Below, piece by piece: positions 43,616-51,311 of a stretch of DNA of 55,480 nt. Numbering within the stretch: position 1 is the first letter of the stretch; every line of letters starts with the position of its first letter. The notes beneath the pieces are model-generated. The model was not told where the DNA came from. It worked only from the letters and a program-made list of their open reading frames with translations, and did not search any database. The translations under genes were made by a program, and so were the position numbers. The DNA comes from a virus, in IMG/VR virus record IMGVR_UViG_3300010368_000014, positions 1 to 55,480 of that record. One strand, 5' to 3'.

Positions 43616-45582
43616 AATTTTTTGTTTTCTTTTAAAAGGTTCTTAAAATTTCTAGCCGTCATTTTTTCATTAAATGCTTTTTGAATAATAGCACTAGTAA
43701 TTTTAAGACTATATATCTTAGCAAATTTTTTATAATCATTTAATAATAGCCCATCAAAGTTAATTATATTTGTTATTGCATCAGAAAAACTTTTAGTAAA
43801 ATATTTTTCAAGATTTATTACATTTTCGTTTTGTACATATGAAATAAGATTATTCTTATTAAGACTACTAATGAAAAATATAAAAGCGTTTTCAAATGAA
43901 AACTCATCTCCTTTACCATCTAATAATACACCATTTTCAAGAATACTAGAAAATAGATCAATAAAACTTGGGTGTGCCAATTCTATGTTTTCAACTATGA
44001 TAACAGTATTAGGATTATTATGTATATAATTAGTTAATAACCCACCCTCTGAATACCCAACATACCCTGCGCTTGCACCAATTAATTTGTTTATACTAAT
44101 CTTATCTGTGTATTCACTTGCATTAATTATCAATTTCTTTTTGTTACATAATTCATTGGCAATTAACGTGGCTAAATATTTTTTACCCATTCCTTTCTCG
44201 CCATTTAACAGGAATGATATAACTCCTGATTCATTTCCATTATTATATAGAGAAGAAATGATTTTTTGTACACCAAGTTCATTACCTGCATATTTCTTCA
44301 TAATATTATTATAACAGTCCTTATAAAATCTTTTACTATTTTTCACAATAGAAATATCATAATTATCTGTAAAAGTTGTTTCTATATCTTTCAAGGTGAC
44401 AATAACATTTTCAGTGGGGGCAGTTTTAATTTTTACTTTTGAGTAGGCACAGTCTAAAATTTCTAAAGCAGCATCAGGCATATATAGATCATTAAGGTAT
44501 TTTACTCCATTGTCATATATAGATTTCAATGCTTTTTCATTACATGAAAAATTGTTTGAGGCTGCAAAATTTTGCATAATTTTTATTGTAGTGTGTTCAT
44601 CAGTTTGATTGATTTGAATCTTACTAACTCTTCTCACAAAAGCTTTGTCTTTTTTTAAATGTCTGTTAAATTCATCATTAGTAGTTGCAAGAATCACCTG
44701 TAATTTACCCCTTGCCATTGGTTCTTTTAAAACATTTAAAATAGATAAACCATCTTCTCCACCTGCTCCATTAATCAATACATGAGCTTCATCGAAAAAT
44801 AAAACTATGTTTTCATTATCCTGAAAATCTTTTATTAAAAATTCAAGTTTTTTCTCCAAATCACCTCTAAATTTAGTTCCGCTTACTAATTTATTAACAT
44901 CAATGTGGAGAATTTTTTTATCTATGTAGTTTGGTAAACTTTCCACTATTTTAGTTTTACCAACCCCAGCCTGACCTACTAATAGTATATTACGTTTAGT
45001 AATTTTATTTAATATTTCTATGCATAGTTTTATTTCTCTATCTCTACCATATAAAATATTATTATTAGGGTTCAATTCAGAAAGATAATCTTTTTGGGGG
45101 CTAACTTTCTGAACAATTTCATCTTCTTCTGATAAAAAATCTTCTCCATCGTTGACAAATTCATTTTCAAAAAACACTTCTGACCCGCTAAGATTAAAAT
45201 CTTGTTCATACGTTTCAATAAATGTTTTTTGCGAAACGTTAAGATAATTAATTGCTCCGTAAGCAAGCCATCTCATATCAAATAGTTGTATAAAAATATC
45301 ATATACTGTTGCTTCATTAAAACATTCAAATGATGCCATGAATCTAATCAGTTCATCTGAATATTTTTGATCAGTAATTGGATATTTTTTTACATTTGCC
45401 TCTATTTTAGAAGTTACCATAGGTATTTTACTATCCAATCCCTCTAATGTATGAATAATAGTACTATAGCCTTCTGCTAATATAGAATACAAGAAAATCT
45501 CCGTGGTAACCACATTACTTTCAAAGATTGAAAAAGCCCATCTTTCAGAATCTTCCAATAAATTTTTTCCGTTTAGTATCAT
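43594..45582 (-). CDS. ClpA/ClpB-like double AAA+ protein (662 aa)
   Basis: The N-terminal ~165 residues are helical, as in Clp N-domains. The first AAA+ module has Walker A GQAGVGKT (203-210), Walker B IVLFFDEAHVLI (~260) and a sensor-like ILATTNDEFNRH. The second module has FLLNGEKGMGKKYLATLIAN (~459-478), where the usual Thr/Ser after GK is Lys, and IIVENIELAH where Walker B normally has DE. The second site may therefore be inactive or altered. It would unfold or remodel proteins with ATP; no ClpP partner is seen. It is behind a TATCTTTG box and divergent from the KTSC gene. Confidence 0.75.
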   Translation of the reverse strand: MILNGKNLLEDSERWAFSIFESNVVTTEIFLYSILAEGYSTIIHTLEGLDSKIPMVTSKIEANVKKYPITDQKYSDELIRFMASFECFNEATVYDIFIQLFDMRWLAYGAINYLNVSQKTFIETYEQDFNLSGSEVFFENEFVNDGEDFLSEEDEIVQKVSPQKDYLSELNPNNNILYGRDREIKLCIEILNKITKRNILLVGQAGVGKTKIVESLPNYIDKKILHIDVNKLVSGTKFRGDLEKKLEFLIKDFQDNENIVLFFDEAHVLINGAGGEDGLSILNVLKEPMARGKLQVILATTNDEFNRHLKKDKAFVRRVSKIQINQTDEHTTIKIMQNFAASNNFSCNEKALKSIYDNGVKYLNDLYMPDAALEILDCAYSKVKIKTAPTENVIVTLKDIETTFTDNYDISIVKNSKRFYKDCYNNIMKKYAGNELGVQKIISSLYNNGNESGVISFLLNGEKGMGKKYLATLIANELCNKKKLIINASEYTDKISINKLIGASAGYVGYSEGGLLTNYIHNNPNTVIIVENIELAHPSFIDLFSSILENGVLLDGKGDEFSFENAFIFFISSLNKNNLISYVQNENVINLEKYFTKSFSDAITNIINFDGLLLNDYKKFAKIYSLKITSAIIQKAFNEKMTARNFKNLLKENKKLYVKSLF

Positions 45583-45604
45583 AAATATTTTATTATATTT
45601 ATCA

Positions 45605-45612
45605 CAAAGATA
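45605..45612 (-). promoter_or_regulatory. Bacteroidota-type -7 box TATCTTTG of the Clp-like gene
   Basis: Minus-strand TATCTTTGTGATAAAT, 22 bases before the ATG at 45582. No clear -33 TTG is visible at the usual distance. The box directly precedes the ATG of the divergent KTSC gene (45620). Confidence 0.55.
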
Positions 45613-45619
45613 TAAAAAA

Positions 45620-45946
45620 ATGCTAGTATATACTAATAGAGATGAAGGTATTTTAGAAGAAAGTTACTTTTCATCATCTAATGTCCTATGTATCCGTTAT
45701 TTAGAAGTTGAAAAAATAATGGAAGTGTTATTTAATTCTGGAAGATTGTATACCTATCATGAAATACCCAGAGATTTCTTTATTAGAATTAGAATGGCTG
45801 ATAGCCAAGGAAGTAAAATTAACGAATTATTGGTAAAAAAACAAGTTGGTAAAAAATTATATAATGAAACATTGAGTGGAATAATTTCACCTGAAGATAT
45901 TGCAAAAATAAAAAATTTTATAAATGAGAAAAGTAATAAATTATGA
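45620..45946 (+). CDS. KTSC-domain protein (108 aa)
   Basis: The start is placed at ATG 45620, which lies just past the divergent promoter; a longer frame from 45503 would run antisense into the Clp-like gene. The sequence SSNVLCIRYLEVEKIMEVLF, then SGRLYTYHEIPRDFFIRI and RMADSQGSKINELL, is the KTSC fold: short strands ending in a Ser-rich last turn, named after the KTSC motif of lysyl-tRNA synthetase-linked proteins. In phages and bacteria the domain is small and thought to bind nucleic acid or partners. It overlaps the thymidylate synthase start by 23 bases. Confidence 0.65.
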   Translation: MLVYTNRDEGILEESYFSSSNVLCIRYLEVEKIMEVLFNSGRLYTYHEIPRDFFIRIRMADSQGSKINELLVKKQVGKKLYNETLSGIISPEDIAKIKNFINEKSNKL

Positions 45947-46853
45947 AAATAGTTATATAAAACTATTAGAAACAATAATGGAAGATGGGTATGATCATGA
46001 TGACCGTACAAGCATTGGAAGAAAATCTATACAGGGTTATCAGATGACCATTGATATGAAAAAATCATTCCCCATGTTATCTTCAAAGTATGTTAATTTT
46101 AATAATATTAAATATGAATTATTTTGGTTCTTAGGTTATCACATGAATTTACCTGAGTATAAGTCTCTTAACCTTACAAATATAAAATATTTGGTTGATA
46201 ATAATGTAAATATTTGGAATGAATGGCCTCACCAAAATTATCTTAAACAGACGGGTAATTTCATATCATTAAAAACTTTTAAAGATAATATCAAAGAGGA
46301 TTTTGACTTTGCGAATAAATGGGGTAATTTAGGAAATGTATATGGAAAACAGTGGTTGAATTGGAATGGCACAAATCAAATAGAAAAAGTTATTGCCTCT
46401 ATTAAAAATAATCCTTTTTCCTCAAGGCATATAGTTTCTGCTTGGAATGTTGATGAATTAGGTGATATGTTATTACCACCTTGCCATAATATGTTTCAAT
46501 TTTTAGTAAATGATCAAAATGAGTTAAGCTGTATTTTTAATATGCGTTCGACAGATGTTTTTTTAGGATTACCATATAATATCGCATCTTATGCACTGTT
46601 ATTAGAGATAATAGCAAAACATTGTGGGATGGGGGTTAACTTATTAATTTATAATGGAGGTGACGTACATATATATCACAATCACTATGACGCTATCAAA
46701 CAACAATTATCGAATTATAATAATTTAAACAATACTCTAACTCCACAGTTAATTTTGCCAAATTATGAAAATATTAATGATATTAATATTAGTGAAATAT
46801 TCATACAAAATTACACACATAGTGGAGTAATAAAAGCACCTGTTGCAGTTTAA
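45924..46853 (+). CDS. thyA: Thymidylate synthase (ThyA type, 309 aa)
   Basis: Methylates dUMP to dTMP with methylene-tetrahydrofolate. Family landmarks are present: DDRTSIGRKSIQGYQ near the N-terminus, the SSRHIVSAWN phosphate-binding arginine region, the catalytic cysteine in LLPPCHNMFQF (~188), RSTDVFLGLPYNIASYALLL for dUMP/folate contact and GDVHIYHNHYDAIKQQL. The length is within the normal range for the family, and the C-terminus ends APVAV, the usual terminal mobile segment. Together with the dCMP deaminase at 50806 it would raise the dTTP supply for this AT-rich genome. Confidence 0.9.
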   Translation: MRKVINYENSYIKLLETIMEDGYDHDDRTSIGRKSIQGYQMTIDMKKSFPMLSSKYVNFNNIKYELFWFLGYHMNLPEYKSLNLTNIKYLVDNNVNIWNEWPHQNYLKQTGNFISLKTFKDNIKEDFDFANKWGNLGNVYGKQWLNWNGTNQIEKVIASIKNNPFSSRHIVSAWNVDELGDMLLPPCHNMFQFLVNDQNELSCIFNMRSTDVFLGLPYNIASYALLLEIIAKHCGMGVNLLIYNGGDVHIYHNHYDAIKQQLSNYNNLNNTLTPQLILPNYENINDINISEIFIQNYTHSGVIKAPVAV

Positions 46854-46854
46854 A

Positions 46855-46863
46855 CTATTTATA
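46855..46863 (+). promoter_or_regulatory. Putative late promoter box CTATTTATA
   Basis: CTATTTATAATAAAAT, 10 bases before the ATG at 46874 and overlapping the last bases after the thymidylate synthase stop. It separates the early-type thyA gene from the head gene run that follows. Confidence 0.65.
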
Positions 46864-46873
46864 ATAAAATACA

Positions 46874-47905
46874 ATGAATTTTTTTATTCGTCAAGGTATA
46901 TTAAAAGAGTCTATAGATTTTAAATCTTTTCAAATTAAAGACTCTCTTAACCCAGAAATTTTTAATGATAATAGTAAAATGAAAAAGGAAGTACGAAAAA
47001 GTCTACTTGAAATGGCAGAAAACTTTTATGATTTTTTACAATTTGATTGGTTAGCTGAAAAATATTCAGATGTATGGTTAGTTGGTTCAATGGCTTCTTA
47101 TAATTGGTCTGAAAAATACTCTGATATTGATGTTCATCTAATCATGGATTTATCTTTAATTTCTAATCATATTGATCTCCTTAAAAGTGATTTGTGGGCA
47201 TCAAAAACATTATATAACGATGAACATGATTTAACAGTCAAAAATTATAATGTTGAGTTGTACATGCAAGATATAAATGAAAAGATAGAAAGCAATGGTA
47301 TTTTTTCTATCTTAAAACAAACATGGATTAAAAAACCTGTGAAATTAGAACATATAAATACTAACCAAAAAAGGGTTAGTTATTATGTGGGGATGATAGA
47401 AAAAAGAATGGAAGAAGCCATAAAACAATTTAGATTAGGAAACTATGATGAAGCTAGATCATTAAATTCTGATATTTTAGAAGATGTTATGAATCTTCGA
47501 AAAGAAGGTTTAGCCGAGGGAGGTGAATTTTCAGATAAAAATATTGCATATAAGTCATTAAGACGTGATGGCACGATGGATAAACTTAATAGATTAGATA
47601 TTCTTGCATTTGATAAAAAAGTTTCCATAGATACAACCAATAAAGAGAAATTAGATAATGGAGAAATAACCCCCCAGAAAAAAGCCGAATTACCCAATGA
47701 TGAAACTAGCGATCAAAAAAATGGTGGAGCTGAAGAGGAAGAGGATACTGATGGCTACACCGATGGTATTAATTATGTTATTAATGGCCGTAAATTTAAT
47801 TCACTGCGACAAGCAGAGGAAAAACTAGGTGTGGCAAAATCTACCATAGAATATAGAGTAAATTCAGAATCAGATAAGTGGAAGGGATATAAAAAATTAA
47901 CTTAA
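46874..47905 (+). CDS. Nucleotidyltransferase-fold protein with a C-terminal NUMOD-like segment (343 aa)
   Basis: Residues ~60-110 carry the polymerase-beta-type nucleotidyltransferase signature, VWLVGSMASYNWSEKYSDID, with GS at 71-72 and the metal-binding pair D84/D86. The middle is helical and charged. The last ~50 residues (YVINGRKFNSLRQAEEKLGV, then AKSTIEYRVNS and KWKGYK) look like the NUMOD/homing-endonuclease-type DNA-binding helix-turn-helix. That combination is unusual. The start MNFFIRQ matches the start of the 42502 gene. With a late box and a position before the head genes, it may be packaged or act in head assembly; the chemical reaction is unknown. Confidence 0.65.
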   Translation: MNFFIRQGILKESIDFKSFQIKDSLNPEIFNDNSKMKKEVRKSLLEMAENFYDFLQFDWLAEKYSDVWLVGSMASYNWSEKYSDIDVHLIMDLSLISNHIDLLKSDLWASKTLYNDEHDLTVKNYNVELYMQDINEKIESNGIFSILKQTWIKKPVKLEHINTNQKRVSYYVGMIEKRMEEAIKQFRLGNYDEARSLNSDILEDVMNLRKEGLAEGGEFSDKNIAYKSLRRDGTMDKLNRLDILAFDKKVSIDTTNKEKLDNGEITPQKKAELPNDETSDQKNGGAEEEEDTDGYTDGINYVINGRKFNSLRQAEEKLGVAKSTIEYRVNSESDKWKGYKKLT

Positions 47906-47906
47906 T

Positions 47907-48299
47907 ATGTTTAATTGTAGAGACGTAATAACCTCTGATTATACCATTAATTGTGCAAAAATATGTATTAGATCATGTGAATTATTTGATGCATTGCATT
48001 TCTTAGAAGAAAATGTATTATATGCAACTGAAATAGTAGGTGCTACTTATACATGGAATATATATTCTCAATATAAGTTAGAATTATCATTGGGGAGTGG
48101 GCAATATAATGATGTTATTTCAATTGACCCTGCTCTTGGAATTTATGGTGAATTAAATGTAGGTAAAAGTTTTTTACTGTTAAAACAATTATTAACAGAT
48201 AATAACATATTTATAGAAAGCGGATGTTTTACTATTGAATTAGAAATTGAAACATCTTGCTATAAAAACCAAAAAAAAATATATTTGTTTAATGGATAA
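47907..48299 (+). CDS. Small beta-rich protein (130 aa)
   Basis: Not recognised. It has a Cys cluster near the N-terminus (CRDVITSDYTINCAKICIRS) and a mostly beta fold after it (YTWNIYSQYKLELSLGSG). The Cys segment resembles that of the 89-residue protein at 35231. It starts one base after the nucleotidyltransferase stop and overlaps the next gene by 8 bases. By context it is a head-linked structural component. Confidence 0.5.
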   Translation: MFNCRDVITSDYTINCAKICIRSCELFDALHFLEENVLYATEIVGATYTWNIYSQYKLELSLGSGQYNDVISIDPALGIYGELNVGKSFLLLKQLLTDNNIFIESGCFTIELEIETSCYKNQKKIYLFNG

Positions 48300-49248
48300 G
48301 AATACAAAAGCAAGAAGTGGCAATTTACTAGAAGCCATGATAAAGCTTACCAAAGAAAAGAAAGTTTTTAATTCATATTTCTCTAAAAAAATTGATGAGA
48401 CGCAAATCTATGTCATAAAGGAGAAAGGTAATTATATCTTAGTAAAAGAGGCAAATAACCCAGTTGGTTATGAGCGATATAGCAAACATAATTTCAAATC
48501 ATTAAATGGCGCAATTAATAATATTAATCTTCTTATAACAGAAGCTGAAAAATATGTTATTAAAGAACCCATCCCAGCATCATCTGTTGATGATATGGGT
48601 GGAGCTGATGATTTTGATATGGACAGTGATAGTGAAGAAGTTTCACTAGATGACGATGAAATGTCAGCAGAAGAAGATCAAGGTGAAGCCATTGAAACAG
48701 ATTTATCTGAATATCAAGAGCTGGCAGGAAAATTGGCTTATATCTTAAAAGATGAAGCTGATGAACTAGATGATTATGATGCTACTGTAAAATATGTTTT
48801 TAATACTTTGTTAGCATCTTTAAAAATTGATACAGTTAGCCCTGAATTGTTAGATAGCATTAAAGAAAAGCTAACAAAAAATGAAGATACACCCGAAGAA
48901 CCAACAGATGAAGTTGTAGAGCAGTATGTTCATGAAATGGCTAAGAAAAAAGGATATGTTGTTGAATCTGTATTTAAAGATAAAACACTCTTAAAAGAAT
49001 ATGGAGAAGAGGATTCTCCTTGGGATGATTATTCTTTGACCGATAAGCAAGTACAATATGATAAAGATCAAACAGGTCTTCCTTATTATATGAATAGTAA
49101 AGAAGATTTAGTAGATGATAGTCTTGATGACGACGACGACGACGATTTTGACGACGACGATAGTCATAATAAGGGCCATTGGTTTCACGGGTTTGACAAT
49201 TATGCAGATTACGATGATTTATTAAGTGATAATTTTTTAAAAGTATAA
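48292..49248 (+). CDS. Highly acidic protein, prohead core/scaffold candidate (318 aa)
   Basis: The start is placed at ATG 48292, 8 bases before the stop of the upstream gene; a longer frame from 48247 would overlap it by 53 bases. The N-terminal part is basic (MDKNTKARSGNLLEAMIKLT). The rest is rich in Asp and Glu, with long acidic runs at ~95-135 and a (GAC)n-encoded Asp tract near ~279-291. Long charged helices (KLAYILKDEADELDDYDATV) resemble prohead core scaffolds of T4-like phages. It lies four genes before the capsid gene, the usual place for such proteins. Confidence 0.5.
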   Translation: MDKNTKARSGNLLEAMIKLTKEKKVFNSYFSKKIDETQIYVIKEKGNYILVKEANNPVGYERYSKHNFKSLNGAINNINLLITEAEKYVIKEPIPASSVDDMGGADDFDMDSDSEEVSLDDDEMSAEEDQGEAIETDLSEYQELAGKLAYILKDEADELDDYDATVKYVFNTLLASLKIDTVSPELLDSIKEKLTKNEDTPEEPTDEVVEQYVHEMAKKKGYVVESVFKDKTLLKEYGEEDSPWDDYSLTDKQVQYDKDQTGLPYYMNSKEDLVDDSLDDDDDDDFDDDDSHNKGHWFHGFDNYADYDDLLSDNFLKV

Positions 49249-49253
49249 TAATT

Positions 49254-49859
49254 ATGAAAAACATTTTAGAAAAATACGGCAAGTTGGTTACAGAAGCCGA
49301 AGAAACACAATTAACCCCTTCTGATGTAGAAAATGAGGCATATACACTTTTAGGTAAAATAAAAACATTTTTACAAAAAGCAAAACCTCATATCTCAGGA
49401 GATCAACAAGCTATTTTAAAGGGTGCAGCTACTGTTCTTGCCAGTTTATTAAATATTGAAGACACTAAACCTGTTGAAGAAGATGTCAAGATGGATGTCA
49501 AGACTTATACAGATATGCCTGACCAAGATATAAAAAAAATTACTGATAAAGGAAATGAAAATAGTATTACACTTACTGAATCCGAGGGCAGTGTTAAACC
49601 TACTCAATTTTATCAGCCACAAGGAAGTCAAAAATATAACGTTACGGTTAATTTTTCAAAGTTTTACGCTAATGATAAAAAACAAGTTTTTGATTTCTTT
49701 TCAAATATGGAAACAAAATGGGATTTAGGTATTAAAGTAACAGATATTGACGGTCAAGGAGACTCACAAATCAATGAAACTTATACTAAAAATCAGGTCA
49801 TGGCACTAATAAGTGCAAAGAAAAAAGGTTATATAGTTGAGGGTATTGAAGTGATATAA
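49254..49859 (+). CDS. Head-linked hypothetical protein (201 aa)
   Basis: Not recognised. It opens MKNILEKYGKLVTEAEETQL, a short start of the type seen in head genes with a basic N-terminus and acidic follow-on. Residues ~45-65 form a likely helix (HISGDQQAILKGAATVLASL), and the C-terminal half is beta-rich (QKYNVTVNFSKFYANDKKQV). It is 5 bases behind the acidic gene and shares a base with the next start (TAATG). It is likely a prohead or capsid-accessory protein by position. Confidence 0.5.
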   Translation: MKNILEKYGKLVTEAEETQLTPSDVENEAYTLLGKIKTFLQKAKPHISGDQQAILKGAATVLASLLNIEDTKPVEEDVKMDVKTYTDMPDQDIKKITDKGNENSITLTESEGSVKPTQFYQPQGSQKYNVTVNFSKFYANDKKQVFDFFSNMETKWDLGIKVTDIDGQGDSQINETYTKNQVMALISAKKKGYIVEGIEVI

Positions 49860-50782
49860 TGAAGGAACAGGTACAAAGAACATATTCCATATTAGATGAA
49901 ATATTTAATATTTCAGAATTTTATAGTTTAGAAGATTATAAAAAAGATTATACCTATGTTTTTAATAAAAAAAAACAGGTATTAAATCAAATTTATAAAA
50001 CATCTGATTTCCAACAAATAAAACAAGCCTATGAACTTAATATCCAAGATATAGAAATTTTTGAAGATAATAATGAGGAGCAAATAAAAAGTGCCATACT
50101 TTCTTTTTTCTCCATTTTTTCTAAGTCAAAAGTTACTATCCACCTAGAAAAAGATGATTTATTTAGCTTACTACATAAAGTAAAGAATAATAATAAGGAA
50201 AAATATATTTCTGATAATATCTTAAATTATATCAGAAATGATGTTAAAAGAGGAAATTCATCACTTGAACCAGAGTCTGAGAAAAAAATTTTAACATATG
50301 TTAAAATTTCCGAACAATCATCAGATATTAACATGGAACAACTCATAAAGTATTTAATATTAGTTGGTTATGTAAACAACATATCTAAGTTTTTTTTCAC
50401 TGAGTCTATATATAATCAATTCAATAAGAGTTATTCTAAATGGATAAAGTATTATTCCTTTAATGATTGTTATAAATTTATCAATACAGGTAAGTATATA
50501 CCCAATGATTCATACATGCAATATAAGAATGGATTATCTATTAGTGGATTAAATACTATTATCATATTAAGAACGGGGGTAAAGTTATTAATGTTAAAGA
50601 ATTTAAATCTTCCAAATATTAATTCATTGGAATTAGAGCTTTTAGGTGATATTATTTTTGAAAAAGTTTCAAGGATAAATCCAGATTTAGAGGTATTAAC
50701 AACCCAGCTATATGATTTGATGTCTAAAAGTGAAAATGATCTAAATCAAATTATTTTTAAATCTCTTTGTAATATCAGATAA
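49859..50782 (+). CDS. Helical hypothetical protein (307 aa), carrying a palindrome copy
   Basis: Not recognised. Largely helical and charged, with a coil-like N-terminus (VQRTYSILDEIFNISEFYSL) and no membrane segment. A 24-bp palindrome (50286-50309) occurs inside codons 143-151, where it encodes KILTYVKIS; the same ILTYVKI is coded by the copy in the 1230-residue gene. It is coupled to the upstream head-linked gene and precedes the deaminase by 23 bases. Function unknown; head assembly is likely from context. Confidence 0.5.
   Translation: MKEQVQRTYSILDEIFNISEFYSLEDYKKDYTYVFNKKKQVLNQIYKTSDFQQIKQAYELNIQDIEIFEDNNEEQIKSAILSFFSIFSKSKVTIHLEKDDLFSLLHKVKNNNKEKYISDNILNYIRNDVKRGNSSLEPESEKKILTYVKISEQSSDINMEQLIKYLILVGYVNNISKFFFTESIYNQFNKSYSKWIKYYSFNDCYKFINTGKYIPNDSYMQYKNGLSISGLNTIIILRTGVKLLMLKNLNLPNINSLELELLGDIIFEKVSRINPDLEVLTTQLYDLMSKSENDLNQIIFKSLCNIR
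50286..50309. repeat. 24-bp perfect palindrome, copy 4 (inside the 307-aa gene)
   Basis: The core TTTTAACATATGTTAAAA with AAA/TTT extensions is identical over all 24 bp to copy 1 at 6355-6378, though inside a coding sequence and about 44 kb away. Confidence 0.75.
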
Positions 50783-50805
50783 TTTTTTTATATTTTATAG
50801 AAAAT

Positions 50806-51282
50806 ATGAATTTATCTAAATGGGATTTAAGATTTATCAAGCGAGTTGATGAAGTGGCAAGCTGGTCAAAAGATAATTCTACTAAAGTTGGCTGTTTATT
50901 TGTGAAGAATAAAAAAACCTTAGTAGAAGGTTATAATGGTTTGCCAAGCTATTTAAATGATAAAAATGAATATTATCATAAAGCTCCACAAAAATATTTT
51001 TATTTTGAACATGCTGAAAGAAATGCGATTTATTTAGCACAGCAGAATGGTATTTCTTTAGAGGGGTCAACCTGTTATCTCAATTGGATTCCTTGTCCAG
51101 ATTGTATGAGAGCGATTTTATATCAAAAACCAGAAAAAATTCTTTGTGATTTAACTATCCGTGAAAAACGAGAAGATTGGAAAGATAAATTCCAAGCATC
51201 TATTCATTTGTCTAAAATGGCTGATGTTATTATCTTATTCACCCACGATGGAGTAAATTGGTCAGAACAACATAATCTTTGA
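50806..51282 (+). CDS. dCMP / cytidine-type deaminase (158 aa)
   Basis: The zinc-dependent deaminase motifs are complete: EHAERNA (H69, E71) and IPCPDCMRAI (C97, C100). The N-terminal MNLSKWDLRFIKRVDEVASW with SKDNSTKVGC is typical of phage and cellular dCMP deaminases. It converts dCMP to dUMP, the substrate of thymidylate synthase encoded at 45924. No clear allosteric extension is visible. It lies between head genes, an odd place for a nucleotide enzyme, and is followed by the late box of the capsid gene. Confidence 0.85.
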   Translation: MNLSKWDLRFIKRVDEVASWSKDNSTKVGCLFVKNKKTLVEGYNGLPSYLNDKNEYYHKAPQKYFYFEHAERNAIYLAQQNGISLEGSTCYLNWIPCPDCMRAILYQKPEKILCDLTIREKREDWKDKFQASIHLSKMADVIILFTHDGVNWSEQHNL

Positions 51283-51290
51283 TTAATTAC

Positions 51291-51299
51291 CTATTTATA
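51291..51299 (+). promoter_or_regulatory. Putative late promoter box CTATTTATA of the capsid gene
   Basis: CTATTTATATAAAAAA, 12 bases before the capsid ATG at 51312. The 16 bases are identical to those of the box before the tail tube gene (minus strand, 41641-41626), the two genes expected to need most protein. Confidence 0.75.
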
Positions 51300-51311
51300 T
51301 AAAAAATATAA

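Noticed and set aside
46855-46900. Thymidylate synthase and nucleotidyltransferase as one operon
   Set aside because: A CTATTTATA box lies between them and directly before the second gene, so separate late transcription is more likely.
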